Below, piece by piece: positions 33,590-40,608 of a DNA stretch of 64,000 nt (positions within the stretch are counted from its first letter, which is position 1; every line of letters starts with the position of its first letter). The stretch lies in NCBI GenBank assembly GCA_009773055.1, contig WOUW01000008.1, positions 33,047 through 97,046 of the forward strand. Direction: 5' to 3'. A model generated the notes under the pieces. That model saw only the letters and a program-made list of their open reading frames with translations. It ran no database searches and was not told the DNA's origin. Source of the DNA: Paracoccaceae bacterium (lineage in GTDB: Bacteria > Pseudomonadota > Alphaproteobacteria > Rhodobacterales > Rhodobacteraceae). The translations under genes and the position numbers were made by a program.

Positions 33590-34036
33590 ATGACCATGCC
33601 CCCCGCCACGTCCCGGCAATGGCGCACAGTCTTGCGCTTTCTGCTGGCCGTGGCGGTGGGCAACCTTGTGTGGGAAGTGGCGCAGGTTCCGCTCTACACG
33701 CTCTGGCTGACGGAGAGCGGGACCGAGATCGCTTACGCGGTTCTGCATTGTTCGGCAGGTGATGTGCTGATTGCTGCGATCTCGCTTGCGCTGGCGGTGC
33801 TGGTGTTCGGTCGAGGCGGCTGGCCGAACCAAAGATACGGCTCTGTTGCCATTGCAACAGTGTTGGTGGCGCTTGGGTATACTGTCTTCTCGGAATGGTT
33901 GAACGTGGAACTGCGTGGAAGTTGGGCTTACCGCGATCTGATGCCCCGGGTGCCCTGGATCGGAACGGGACTGACGCCAATCCTGCAGTGGATGGTCGTG
34001 CCTGCGGCGGCATTCTGGTGGGCGCGGCGCTTGTAG
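33590..34036 (+). CDS. Conserved membrane protein in copper island, 148 aa
   Basis: About four transmembrane helices. The first contains LRFLLAVAVGNLVWEVAQVPLYTLW, and a charged loop carries WLNVELRGSWAYRDLMP. It follows the multicopper oxidase by 16 bp, so it is co-transcribed. The conserved acidic and aromatic residues in the membrane (WEVAQ, SEWLNVE) could contact a metal or a quinone, but this is speculation. I do not recognise a named family. Confidence 0.75.
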   Translation: MTMPPATSRQWRTVLRFLLAVAVGNLVWEVAQVPLYTLWLTESGTEIAYAVLHCSAGDVLIAAISLALAVLVFGRGGWPNQRYGSVAIATVLVALGYTVFSEWLNVELRGSWAYRDLMPRVPWIGTGLTPILQWMVVPAAAFWWARRL

Positions 34037-34160
34037 CCTGGCGCGGTCCCGGACGCGGAGGACGCCGGCGAGACAAGATCAACCGCACCGCGTGCCTTGG
34101 TCGGGGATATCGGCAAGCTTTCCGCCATGCGGGCTCCTTAGAGCCGCGAATAGTCAAAGG

Positions 34161-34186
34161 TGGGCCGTTCTGATTGGAACGGCCCA
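34161..34186. terminator. Bidirectional terminator
   Basis: TGGGCCGTTC pairs perfectly with GAACGGCCCA around a 6-nt loop. Short T-rich sequence follows on both strands (CTTT on plus, CTTT on minus). It separates the plus-strand oxidase operon from the convergent copZ2 operon. Confidence 0.8.
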
Positions 34187-34198
34187 TCTTTCCCTGTT

Positions 34199-34363
34199 TC
34201 AGTGGCCAGAGTGGGCGTCACCATCCGCTGCGACCGGAGCGGACGTGCTTTCGCTCGGATCCGACGGGAGCGAGCCTGCCCTGACCAGTTGCACCTGGAT
34301 CGAGGCCAGGGCCAGTGCGAGCACCGCTGCGCCGGCGAGAAATCCGAGGGACAGACGCGACAT
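34199..34363 (-). CDS. 54-aa exported or membrane-anchored peptide after copZ2
   Basis: ATG at 34363, TGA at 34199. N-terminal hydrophobic helix SLGFLAGAAVLALALASIQV, then a Ser/Asp/Pro-rich tail ending DGDAHSGH. It lies 12 bp after the copZ2 stop on the same strand and 12 bp before the shared terminator. It therefore belongs to the two-gene transcript from CueR-type promoter B. The terminal HSGH could bind copper. No family recognised. Confidence 0.6.
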   Translation of the reverse strand: MSRLSLGFLAGAAVLALALASIQVQLVRAGSLPSDPSESTSAPVAADGDAHSGH

Positions 34364-34375
34364 GATCGACGGCCC

Positions 34376-34576
34376 TTACGCGGCCCGGGCAGTGGCGGGG
34401 TAGCCCGCCTCGGCCAGGACGGCCTCGATCTCCGCGCGCGCGGCCGAAGTCTCGACATCGATCTTGCGGTTTTCCGGATCGGCCTTCACCACCGCGGTCC
34501 GGTCGATCGACTGGATCGCGGCAGTCACGCTGCGGGCGCAGCCGAAGCAGGTCATGTTCTGGATGTGGAATTGCAT
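34376..34576 (-). CDS. CopZ-like copper chaperone 2 (HMA domain), 66 aa
   Basis: A single HMA domain with the loop MTCFGC (residues 8-13). The Phe between Thr-Cys and Gly-Cys differs from the MNCGGC loop of copZ1. The start at 34576 (MQFHIQNMTC) follows GGAGG. CueR-type promoter B lies 42 bp upstream, back to back with promoter C of the second copper ATPase. It is probably the chaperone paired with that ATPase. Confidence 0.9.
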   Translation of the reverse strand: MQFHIQNMTCFGCARSVTAAIQSIDRTAVVKADPENRKIDVETSAARAEIEAVLAEAGYPATARAA

Positions 34577-34617
34577 GTTCGCCTCCTGTGTCTGATTGGC
34601 GAAATGACAGGTGGGTG

Positions 34618-34638
34618 CTCCCAGTGTTGGAGGGTCAA
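34618..34638 (-). promoter_or_regulatory. CueR-type promoter B
   Basis: On the minus strand TTGACC (34638-34633) abuts the near-perfect palindrome CTCCCA-GTG-TTGGAG (34618-34632, one mismatch). It drives copZ2 and the 54-aa peptide. Confidence 0.75.
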
Positions 34639-34709
34639 GGGGTGTTTGGAACTTTTTCGCCCGTATCGTTTCTGCGTCCAGATGCCTTACGAAATTCCGG
34701 AAGTGCCTC

Positions 34710-34730
34710 TTGACCCTCCCAAGATGGGAG
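34710..34730 (+). promoter_or_regulatory. CueR-type promoter C
   Basis: TTGACC (34710-34715) followed by the perfect palindrome CTCCCA-AGA-TGGGAG (34716-34730). A 19-bp spacer leads to CATGTC. It drives the second copper ATPase and probably the downstream glutaredoxin-MFS-ferredoxin-thioredoxin genes. Confidence 0.85.
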
Positions 34731-34775
34731 GTCCCATGTCCTTGCGCATCACGTCGAATCCGAAGGGAATCAGCC

Positions 34776-37262
34776 ATGAATGCGCACTCCAGTTTCACCC
34801 CTGAGACCATCTCTCTCCCCATCGAGGGCATGACCTGCGCCTCCTGCGTAGGGCGCGTCGAACGGGCACTCAAGGCGGTCGCGGGCGTCGCGGACGCCAG
34901 CGTCAACCTTGCCACCGAGCGCGCCGAGGTGCGCCTGTCCGCCCCGGTTGCGCGGGCGGACCTGATCCGCGCGGTCGAGGATGTGGGCTATGCGGTGACG
35001 GTCGCAACCGTCGAGCTTTCCATCGAAGGCATGACCTGCGCCTCTTGCGTCGGACGGGTAGAGCGTGCGTTGCGCGCCGTTCCGGGCGTTTCCGATGCCG
35101 CCGTGAACCTCGCGACCGAACGCGCCACGGTGAAGGGCAGCGTCGATGCGGCCACCTTGATCCGCGCGGTGGAAGCGGCCGGTTACGCCGCCAAACCTGT
35201 CGACCGGAGCAGTGCGGCAAATGCCGAGGCTGAGGCGGCCAAGGAAGAGGAGCGCCGCGTGTTGTCGCGCGATCTGAAGATCGCGACCGTCCTGACCCTG
35301 CCGGTCTTCATCCTGGAAATGGGCAGCCATGTCATCCCGGGCATGCACCACCTGATCACCTCGACCATCGGCATGACCGCCAGTTGGCTGATCCAGTTCG
35401 CGCTGACCACGCTGGTCCTCGCTTTCCCCGGCCTTCGCTTCTACCGGAAGGGCATTCCGGCCCTTTTGCGCGCGGCGCCTGACATGAACAGCCTCGTCGC
35501 GGTCGGCACGCTGGCGGCCTACCTCTACTCGCTGGTCGCCACCTTCGCCCCGGCGCTGCTGCCTGCGGGCACGGTGAACGTCTATTACGAGGCCGCGGCG
35601 GTCATCGTCGCGCTGATCCTTCTGGGTCGCGTGCTGGAAGCGCGGGCCAAGGGCCGGACGTCCGAGGCGATCAAGCGGCTGGTCGGGCTGCAGGCAAAGA
35701 CTGCGCGAGTGCGCCGGGGCGGGGCGGTGGTGGAGATCGACGTCTCGGTCGTTTCCCCCGGCGATACCGTCGAAGTTCGCCCCGGCGAACGGGTGCCGGT
35801 CGATGGCGAGGTGGTCGAGGGCGAAAGCTGGGTGGACGAGTCGATGATCACCGGCGAACCCCTGCCTGTGGCGAAATCCTCAGGTGCCACTGTCACCGGC
35901 GGCACTGTCAACCAGACTGGCGCCTTTGCTTTCCGGGCAACTGCTGTCGGTGGCGATACGATGCTGGCGCAGATCATCCGCATGGTGGAAGAGGCGCAGG
36001 GATCCAAGCTGCCGATCCAGGGACTGGTGGACAAGATCACGATGTGGTTCGTCCCCGCCGTCATGACCCTGGCTGCCCTGACCTTCGGCGTCTGGTTCTT
36101 CCTCGGTCCCGATCCTGCGCTGACTTTCGGCCTGGTGAACGCGGTCGCCGTCCTGATCATCGCCTGCCCCTGCGCTATGGGCCTGGCAACGCCGACCTCG
36201 ATCCTGGTCGGGACCGGGCGCGGGGCGGAGCTGGGTGTTCTTTTCCGCAAGGGCGACGCGCTGCAGGGCCTGCAGGACGCCAAGGTCGTGGCGCTGGACA
36301 AGACCGGCACGCTGACCGAGGGCAAGCCCACCCTGACCGACCTTGTCCTGGCTGACGGGTTCGACCGCGCCGACGTCCTTGCCCGCATCGCCGCTGTCGA
36401 GGCGAAGTCCGAGCATCCGATTGCCCGCGCCATCGTCGAAGCAGCTGCCGCCGAGGGCCTGGACCTGCCTGCACTTCAAGTGTTTGAAAGCGTCACCGGC
36501 TTCGGCGTGACCGCCGAGGTAGGCGGCGTCCGGGTCGAGATCGGTGCCGACCGCTTCATGGCCAAGCTTGGCCACGATGTCAGCACGTTTGCCGCGACTG
36601 CCGAACGCCTCGCGGATGAAGGGAAGTCGCCGCTTTACGCCGCGATTGGCGGGCGTCTTGCGGCAATCATCGCCGTGGCCGACCCGATCAAGGAAACGAC
36701 GCCAGAGGCGATCCGGGCGCTGCATGCCCTGGGCCTGAAGGTCGCCATGATCACCGGCGACAACCGGCGCACGGCCGAGGCGATTGCCCGGCGGTTGAAG
36801 ATCGACGAGGTCGTGGCCGAGGTGCTGCCCGACGGCAAAGTGGCGGCGATCAAGCGGCTGAAGGCGCTGGGACCGGTGGCCTTTGTCGGCGACGGCATCA
36901 ATGACGCCCCTGCGCTGGCCGAGGCCGACGTGGGACTTGCGATCGGCACCGGCACCGATGTGGCCATCGAAGCGGCAGACGTTGTGCTGATGTCGGGCAG
37001 CCTGAAGGGTGTGCCGAATGCCATCGCGCTATCGCGGGCGACGATGCGGAACATCCGGCAGAACCTGTTCTGGGCCTTCGCCTATAACGCCGCGCTGATC
37101 CCCGTGGCTGCCGGTGCGCTCTGGCCGGTCTCGGGCATCCTTTTGTCGCCGGTCTTCGCAGCCGGAGCGATGGCGCTGTCGTCGGTCTTTGTCCTTGGCA
37201 ACGCGCTGCGGCTTCGCCGCTTCCGTGCCCCGATGACTGAGGCCACCCGCACAAACGCCTGA
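34776..37262 (+). CDS. Cu(I)-exporting P1B ATPase with two HMA domains
   Basis: An 828-residue inner-membrane copper pump, a second CopA. Two N-terminal HMA domains each carry GMTCASC (about residues 18-24 and 86-92). Then come eight predicted helices with the CPC site in IIACPCAMG, actuator TGEP, phosphorylated Asp in DKTGTLTEG, the SEHP motif and [10 protein letters not shown]. The start at 34776 follows GAAGGGAA and lies 46 bp after CueR-type promoter C. Its N-terminal architecture differs from the ATPase at 27000, so the two pumps likely use different copper donors. Confidence 0.94.
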   Translation: MNAHSSFTPETISLPIEGMTCASCVGRVERALKAVAGVADASVNLATERAEVRLSAPVARADLIRAVEDVGYAVTVATVELSIEGMTCASCVGRVERALRAVPGVSDAAVNLATERATVKGSVDAATLIRAVEAAGYAAKPVDRSSAANAEAEAAKEEERRVLSRDLKIATVLTLPVFILEMGSHVIPGMHHLITSTIGMTASWLIQFALTTLVLAFPGLRFYRKGIPALLRAAPDMNSLVAVGTLAAYLYSLVATFAPALLPAGTVNVYYEAAAVIVALILLGRVLEARAKGRTSEAIKRLVGLQAKTARVRRGGAVVEIDVSVVSPGDTVEVRPGERVPVDGEVVEGESWVDESMITGEPLPVAKSSGATVTGGTVNQTGAFAFRATAVGGDTMLAQIIRMVEEAQGSKLPIQGLVDKITMWFVPAVMTLAALTFGVWFFLGPDPALTFGLVNAVAVLIIACPCAMGLATPTSILVGTGRGAELGVLFRKGDALQGLQDAKVVALDKTGTLTEGKPTLTDLVLADGFDRADVLARIAAVEAKSEHPIARAIVEAAAAEGLDLPALQVFESVTGFGVTAEVGGVRVEIGADRFMAKLGHDVSTFAATAERLADEGKSPLYAAIGGRLAAIIAVADPIKETTPEAIRALHALGLKVAMITGDNRRTAEAIARRLKIDEVVAEVLPDGKVAAIKRLKALGPVAFVGDGINDAPALAEADVGLAIGTGTDVAIEAADVVLMSGSLKGVPNAIALSRATMRNIRQNLFWAFAYNAALIPVAAGALWPVSGILLSPVFAAGAMALSSVFVLGNALRLRRFRAPMTEATRTNA

Positions 37263-37319
37263 ACCCCTGGCGTTCCCGGCCCGGACCGGGGACGCGCACC
37301 TTAGCCAAGGAGAATTCCG

Positions 37320-37574
37320 ATGTCTGTCACCGTCTATTCCACCCCGACCTGCCCCGATTGCCGCAGCCTGAAGGCCTGGCTGACCCGGATTGGCGTGCCG
37401 TTCACCGAACGCGACCTGACCGACGAGGCCGTGATGACCGAGGCAAAGCAGCGCTTCGGCGTCCGCGTCGCGCCGATCACCCAGATCGACGACTGGTTCA
37501 CCTACGGCACCTTCGAGGACCAGAAACCCCGGATCGAAGCCCGGCTGCGGGAGGTGGGGACATGGCCGACCTGA
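37320..37574 (+). CDS. Glutaredoxin family protein, 84 aa
   Basis: Thioredoxin-fold protein with the redox motif CPDC (in TPTCPDCRSLK, about residues 11-14) and the cis-Pro region VAPITQIDDW. The Shine-Dalgarno AAGGAG is 7 bp upstream. It follows the copper ATPase after 57 bp, and its end overlaps the MFS gene by 13 bp. It could reduce glutathionylated or copper-damaged thiols. The link to the transporter downstream is by gene order only. Confidence 0.87.
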   Translation: MSVTVYSTPTCPDCRSLKAWLTRIGVPFTERDLTDEAVMTEAKQRFGVRVAPITQIDDWFTYGTFEDQKPRIEARLREVGTWPT

Positions 37575-38863
37575 GTTTCCATGCGCCAGCCGCTGTTTCC
37601 GAAAGGCGGCCCCTGATCCTCGGCACGCTCGGCCATACGGTCAACGACGCGTATACCGCATTCGTGCCAGCTTTGCTGCCGATGTTCCATCTGCAGCTTG
37701 GGCTGGACGCGGCAACGCTGGCCGCTCTGGTCGCAGTCTTTGCAATTTCCGCCTCCCTGCCCGGTCCGCTGTTGGGTCGCCTGTCCGACCGGTTTGGCGA
37801 GGTCTCTGTCACGGCTGGCAGCGTGCTCTTCAGCGCCGTGCTCCTTAGCCTGTTGGCTGTGGTTCCGACTGTGCCGTTGCTGTTCCCGCTGGTCGCCGTG
37901 GCGGGTCTCGGCTCGGCAGCGATCCATCCCGCCGGATCGATGCTGGTGCGGCGCGGAACGACACGGCCGGAGCTGGCGGTCGCCGTTTTCGCGGCGGGTG
38001 GCATGCTGGGCTATGCGGCTGGGCCATCGCTTTTGTTGGCCGCACGCGATCTGGCTGGTCCAGCGCTGCCCTTCGTCCTGTCGCTTCCCGGCATTCTGGT
38101 CGCGGTGGCGCTCATCGCCTTCGCCCCGCGGCGAGGGCAAAGCGACGCGTCCGAAACCGAGGCCGTCCGTCGTTTCGACCGGACGCTGGTCTTCGGGCCG
38201 GTTGGCGTGGTTGCGCTTGCTGCCGCCCTTGCATTCCTGCCCGCGACTGCGGTTCTGAACGGGCTGCCCCTGTTCCTGATGGAACGCCACGGCTTGCTCG
38301 ACACGGATCCGGCGATCGCCGGGACGCTCGGCACGTTCTCGCTCGCGGCGGCGGCCGGCGGCATTGGTGTCGGTATCCTTGCCGGCCACCTCCGCCATAG
38401 CTGGTTGCTGGCCGGGGTGTTGACAGCCGGCGTTCCGGCATTCCTCGGTCTGCTTTGGATATCGCCCGCAACGACTGGCTTTGCCGTTCTGCTGTCTGTC
38501 GCCGGAGCCCTGAGCTATGCCGCGACGCCGATCCTTGTCGTGGCAGCGCAGGACCTTGCTCCCCGCTCGGGTGCGACAGCTTCCGGCATGGTGTTCGGGC
38601 TTGGCTCGGCTCTGGCTGGCCTGCTCTACTTCGGCATCGGAGCCCTGCAAGTGCAGATCGGGGTCGGCAGTGCGTTGTCGCTCGCCTTCGTGGCACCAAT
38701 CCTTTCGGTGGCGCTCGCTTTCCCTGTCTTGTCCGGCATTCCTTCCAGACCGTCCGCCTCGCTTGGCGAAACGCTCTGCGCCTGCGCCGCCCGCGGCGCT
38801 GGCATCGTTCCCTGCGCCGCGGTGTGCACCCATACCTGCAATGGAGTATCCCTGAATGCCTGA
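37562..38863 (+). CDS. MFS exporter (fosmidomycin-resistance-like) with Cys-rich tail
   Basis: A 433-residue protein with about 12 transmembrane helices. It opens with LILGTLGHTVNDAYTAFVPALLP, the pattern of Fsr-type exporters, with motif A LGRLSDRFGEV. The C-terminal about 30 residues, beyond the last helix, carry five cysteines in CAC-x9-C-x3-C-x3-C form plus a His (CTHTC). This is an unusual tail that could bind a soft metal. The start at 37562 (MADLSFHAPA) lies inside the glutaredoxin gene, and the stop overlaps the ferredoxin gene by 8 bp. The substrate is unknown. Confidence 0.85.
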   Translation: MADLSFHAPAAVSERRPLILGTLGHTVNDAYTAFVPALLPMFHLQLGLDAATLAALVAVFAISASLPGPLLGRLSDRFGEVSVTAGSVLFSAVLLSLLAVVPTVPLLFPLVAVAGLGSAAIHPAGSMLVRRGTTRPELAVAVFAAGGMLGYAAGPSLLLAARDLAGPALPFVLSLPGILVAVALIAFAPRRGQSDASETEAVRRFDRTLVFGPVGVVALAAALAFLPATAVLNGLPLFLMERHGLLDTDPAIAGTLGTFSLAAAAGGIGVGILAGHLRHSWLLAGVLTAGVPAFLGLLWISPATTGFAVLLSVAGALSYAATPILVVAAQDLAPRSGATASGMVFGLGSALAGLLYFGIGALQVQIGVGSALSLAFVAPILSVALAFPVLSGIPSRPSASLGETLCACAARGAGIVPCAAVCTHTCNGVSLNA

Positions 38864-39176
38864 CGTGACCCTTCTAAACATCGGCCGCACTATCACTGTC
38901 GCGGAGGGGCAGACCATCCTTTCGGCAGCGCTGGAGGCGGGGGTTGACTACCCGCACGGCTGCAAGGCCGGTCGGTGCGGAAGCTGCAAGTCACGTCTCG
39001 CGGAAGGCCAGGTAGATCACCTGGACCACACACGCTTTGCCCTGACCGCGGAGGACCGCGAGGCCGGCCTTATCCTTGCGTGCCGCGCGGTGCCGACCAC
39101 CGACGCGAACGTCGCATGGCTTGGGCAAGGCAGGTCACCTGGGCGCGGTCAGGCTGCGGATCTGGTCAGGACATGA
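38856..39176 (+). CDS. [2Fe-2S] plant-type ferredoxin, 106 aa
   Basis: Soluble electron carrier with the cluster ligands in HGCKAGRCGSCKSRL (C-x4-C-x2-C) and a fourth Cys in ILACRAVP. It has a beta-grasp fold typical of the ferredoxin domain of oxygenase reductases, but no reductase domain. It overlaps the MFS gene by 8 bp, so it is part of the same operon. No partner reductase or oxygenase is nearby, which is odd. The copper connection rests on shared transcription. Confidence 0.9.
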   Translation: MPDVTLLNIGRTITVAEGQTILSAALEAGVDYPHGCKAGRCGSCKSRLAEGQVDHLDHTRFALTAEDREAGLILACRAVPTTDANVAWLGQGRSPGRGQAADLVRT

Positions 39177-39211
39177 CCGAACCGAAACCTCATCGCGAAA
39201 GGACCACCTCC

Positions 39212-39574
39212 ATGTCGATTATCACCACGAACCACGACACCCACGCCCCCATTCCCGCGATCACGGACGAGACGTTCGAGGCGGAGGTCATCCAGTCCCA
39301 GGTGCCCGTTCTTGTCGCCTTCTCGGCCGAATGGTGCGCCCCGTGCCGATTGATGCACAGCGTTCTGTCGGAGCTGGCTGTGGCGTTGCGCGACCAGCTT
39401 CGCATCGTCACGGTCGATGTCGATCAAGACCCCGTTCATGCCGGACAGCTTGGCGTCAGGGGCATGCCTACACTGTTCCTCTTTCATGATGGAAAGAGCC
39501 TTGCGCAGAAGGCTGGTGCCGCACCGAAGGCCGTGGTCAGGCGCTGGATCGAAGACACGATCGGCAAAGCCTGA
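39212..39574 (+). CDS. Thioredoxin family protein, 120 aa
   Basis: Thioredoxin fold with the active site WCAPC (in FSAEWCAPCRLM) and the cis-Pro in RGMPTLFLF. The start at 39212 (MSIITTNHD) follows AAAGGA. An in-frame ATG at 39173, overlapping the ferredoxin stop, is the alternative and would add 13 residues. It is last in the block copA-grx-MFS-fdx-trx. Lacking a signal peptide, it acts in the cytoplasm. Confidence 0.9.
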   Translation: MSIITTNHDTHAPIPAITDETFEAEVIQSQVPVLVAFSAEWCAPCRLMHSVLSELAVALRDQLRIVTVDVDQDPVHAGQLGVRGMPTLFLFHDGKSLAQKAGAAPKAVVRRWIEDTIGKA

Positions 39575-39575
39575 C

Positions 39576-39615
39576 AGAAAAAACAAGCGCCGGGGGTCGC
39601 CTCGACCTCCGGCGC
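39576..39615 (-). terminator. Terminator of cueR, between trx and cueR
   Basis: GCGCCGGGGGTC / GACCTCCGGCGC, 12-bp stem with one G-T pair. On the minus strand it is followed by TTGTTTTTT, so it terminates cueR; it may also stop the convergent thioredoxin transcript. Confidence 0.8.
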
Positions 39616-39633
39616 GCACCTGCAATGTGCCGT

Positions 39634-40083
39634 TCAGGCGACAGCAAAAGTCGGGCGCGGGGCCTTCTTGCGGGTCGATTTCTGGGGCGCGGTCTCCTCG
39701 GCGCCGAGGCTTTGCAGGATGGGGCAGTCCGGGCGATGGTCGCCGTGGCAATGATGCGCCAGGTGTTCCAGCGTGGCGATCATCTCGTCCAGTTCGCGGC
39801 GGCGCTGTTCCAGTTCCTGCACATGTGCGGTGGCCAGCGACTTGACGTCGGCGCTTGCCCGGCTGCCGTTTTGCCAGAGGTCGAGGAGCGCCGCGATCTG
39901 CTTGACCTGAAACCCAAGGTCGCGGGCCCGACGCACAAAACGCAGCGTCTCGATGTTCTTGTCCGAATAGACCCGATAGCCGGAGTATGCGCGCAGGGCA
40001 GGGCGGACGAGACCAATTTCTTCGTAGTAGCGCAGCATCTTCACCGAGATGCCAGTCGCTTTCGAGGCTTCCCCAATATTCAT
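39634..40083 (-). CDS. cueR: CueR-like copper-responsive MerR regulator
   Basis: MerR-family activator of 149 residues. The N-terminal helix-turn-helix is MNIGEASKATGISVKMLRYYEE, followed by the dimerisation helix. The Cu(I)-binding loop has Cys112 and Cys120 (CHGDHRPDC), the same numbering as E. coli CueR when the second Met (40083) is taken as start; 40086 is the alternative. The C-terminus has an extra Lys/Arg/Pro-rich tail. It has its own CueR-type box (D) upstream and is the likely regulator of the seven palindromes in this island. Confidence 0.92.
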   Translation of the reverse strand: MNIGEASKATGISVKMLRYYEEIGLVRPALRAYSGYRVYSDKNIETLRFVRRARDLGFQVKQIAALLDLWQNGSRASADVKSLATAHVQELEQRRRELDEMIATLEHLAHHCHGDHRPDCPILQSLGAEETAPQKSTRKKAPRPTFAVA

Positions 40084-40136
40084 CATCAGGCTCCATTCAT
40101 GTCCGGCACGGCCGGGGTCTGATACTGTTCTGCACC

Positions 40137-40157
40137 CTCCTATCGTGGGAGGGTCAA
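40137..40157 (-). promoter_or_regulatory. CueR-type promoter D, upstream of cueR
   Basis: On the minus strand TTGACC (40157-40152) abuts the palindrome CTCCTA-TCG-TGGGAG (40137-40151, one mismatch). It is positioned for autoregulation of cueR. Confidence 0.75.
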
Positions 40158-40194
40158 GTGCGAATGTGAGACTCTGGTTCAGGGTCCCATTGTA

Positions 40195-40392
40195 TCACAG
40201 GAACGGCGACTTCTGGGCTGCGAAGAGTGACGGCGGCGTCCGGACAAGGTGCGACTCGAGCAGGATGCGCTCGTCGATCTCCGCGCCCTCGATGTCTGGC
40301 AGAACCATCCGCTCCAGAGTGGCGCTTCTCAGCACCTGCAGGATTCGTCCAAGCAGTGTCCCCTGTGCAGGGATGTTCAATGTCTGTGTCAT
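40195..40392 (-). CDS. 65-aa protein of unknown function under CueR-type promoter
   Basis: The start at 40392 (MTQTLNIPAQGTLLGRILQ) follows AAGGGG. The body reads LRSATLERMVLPDIEGAEIDERILLESHLV, predicted helical with alternating charges, and ends SLFAAQKSPFL. It has no Cys or His pair and no signal, so it is probably a cytoplasmic adaptor or regulator rather than a copper carrier. It is the only gene downstream of CueR-type promoter E before box D. No family recognised. Confidence 0.65.
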   Translation of the reverse strand: MTQTLNIPAQGTLLGRILQVLRSATLERMVLPDIEGAEIDERILLESHLVRTPPSLFAAQKSPFL

Positions 40393-40440
40393 CTGAAGCC
40401 CCTTTCCTGGCTGAGTCTGTGACGAATCGCGTTTTCCCTC

Positions 40441-40461
40441 CTCCCAAGGTGGGAGGGTCAA
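40441..40461 (-). promoter_or_regulatory. CueR-type promoter E
   Basis: On the minus strand TTGACC (40461-40456) abuts the perfect palindrome CTCCCA-AGG-TGGGAG (40441-40455). It drives the 65-aa gene. Confidence 0.8.
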
Positions 40462-40504
40462 CCCGGAATTTTCCGGGCCGAACGGAAGGGGTGAGGTGAG
40501 CACC

Positions 40505-40519
40505 CTGCCACGCTGGGAG
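40505..40519. promoter_or_regulatory. Additional CueR-like palindrome without -35 (box G)
   Basis: CTGCCA-CGC-TGGGAG, one mismatch from the consensus, lies between promoters E and F. It has no adjacent TTGACC. Confidence 0.5.
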
Positions 40520-40524
40520 ATGCG

Positions 40525-40545
40525 TTGACCCTGCCATGATGGGAG
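40525..40545 (+). promoter_or_regulatory. CueR-type promoter F
   Basis: TTGACC (40525-40530) followed by CTGCCA-TGA-TGGGAG (40531-40545, one mismatch). It faces the DHA2 MFS gene at 40609. The -10 element is weak. Confidence 0.7.
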
Positions 40546-40608
40546 CCCCGAGGAAGCAAGGCATCCGCACGAATCACTGCGGGAAACCTAGCAAAAGGAC
40601 TTCCTCCC

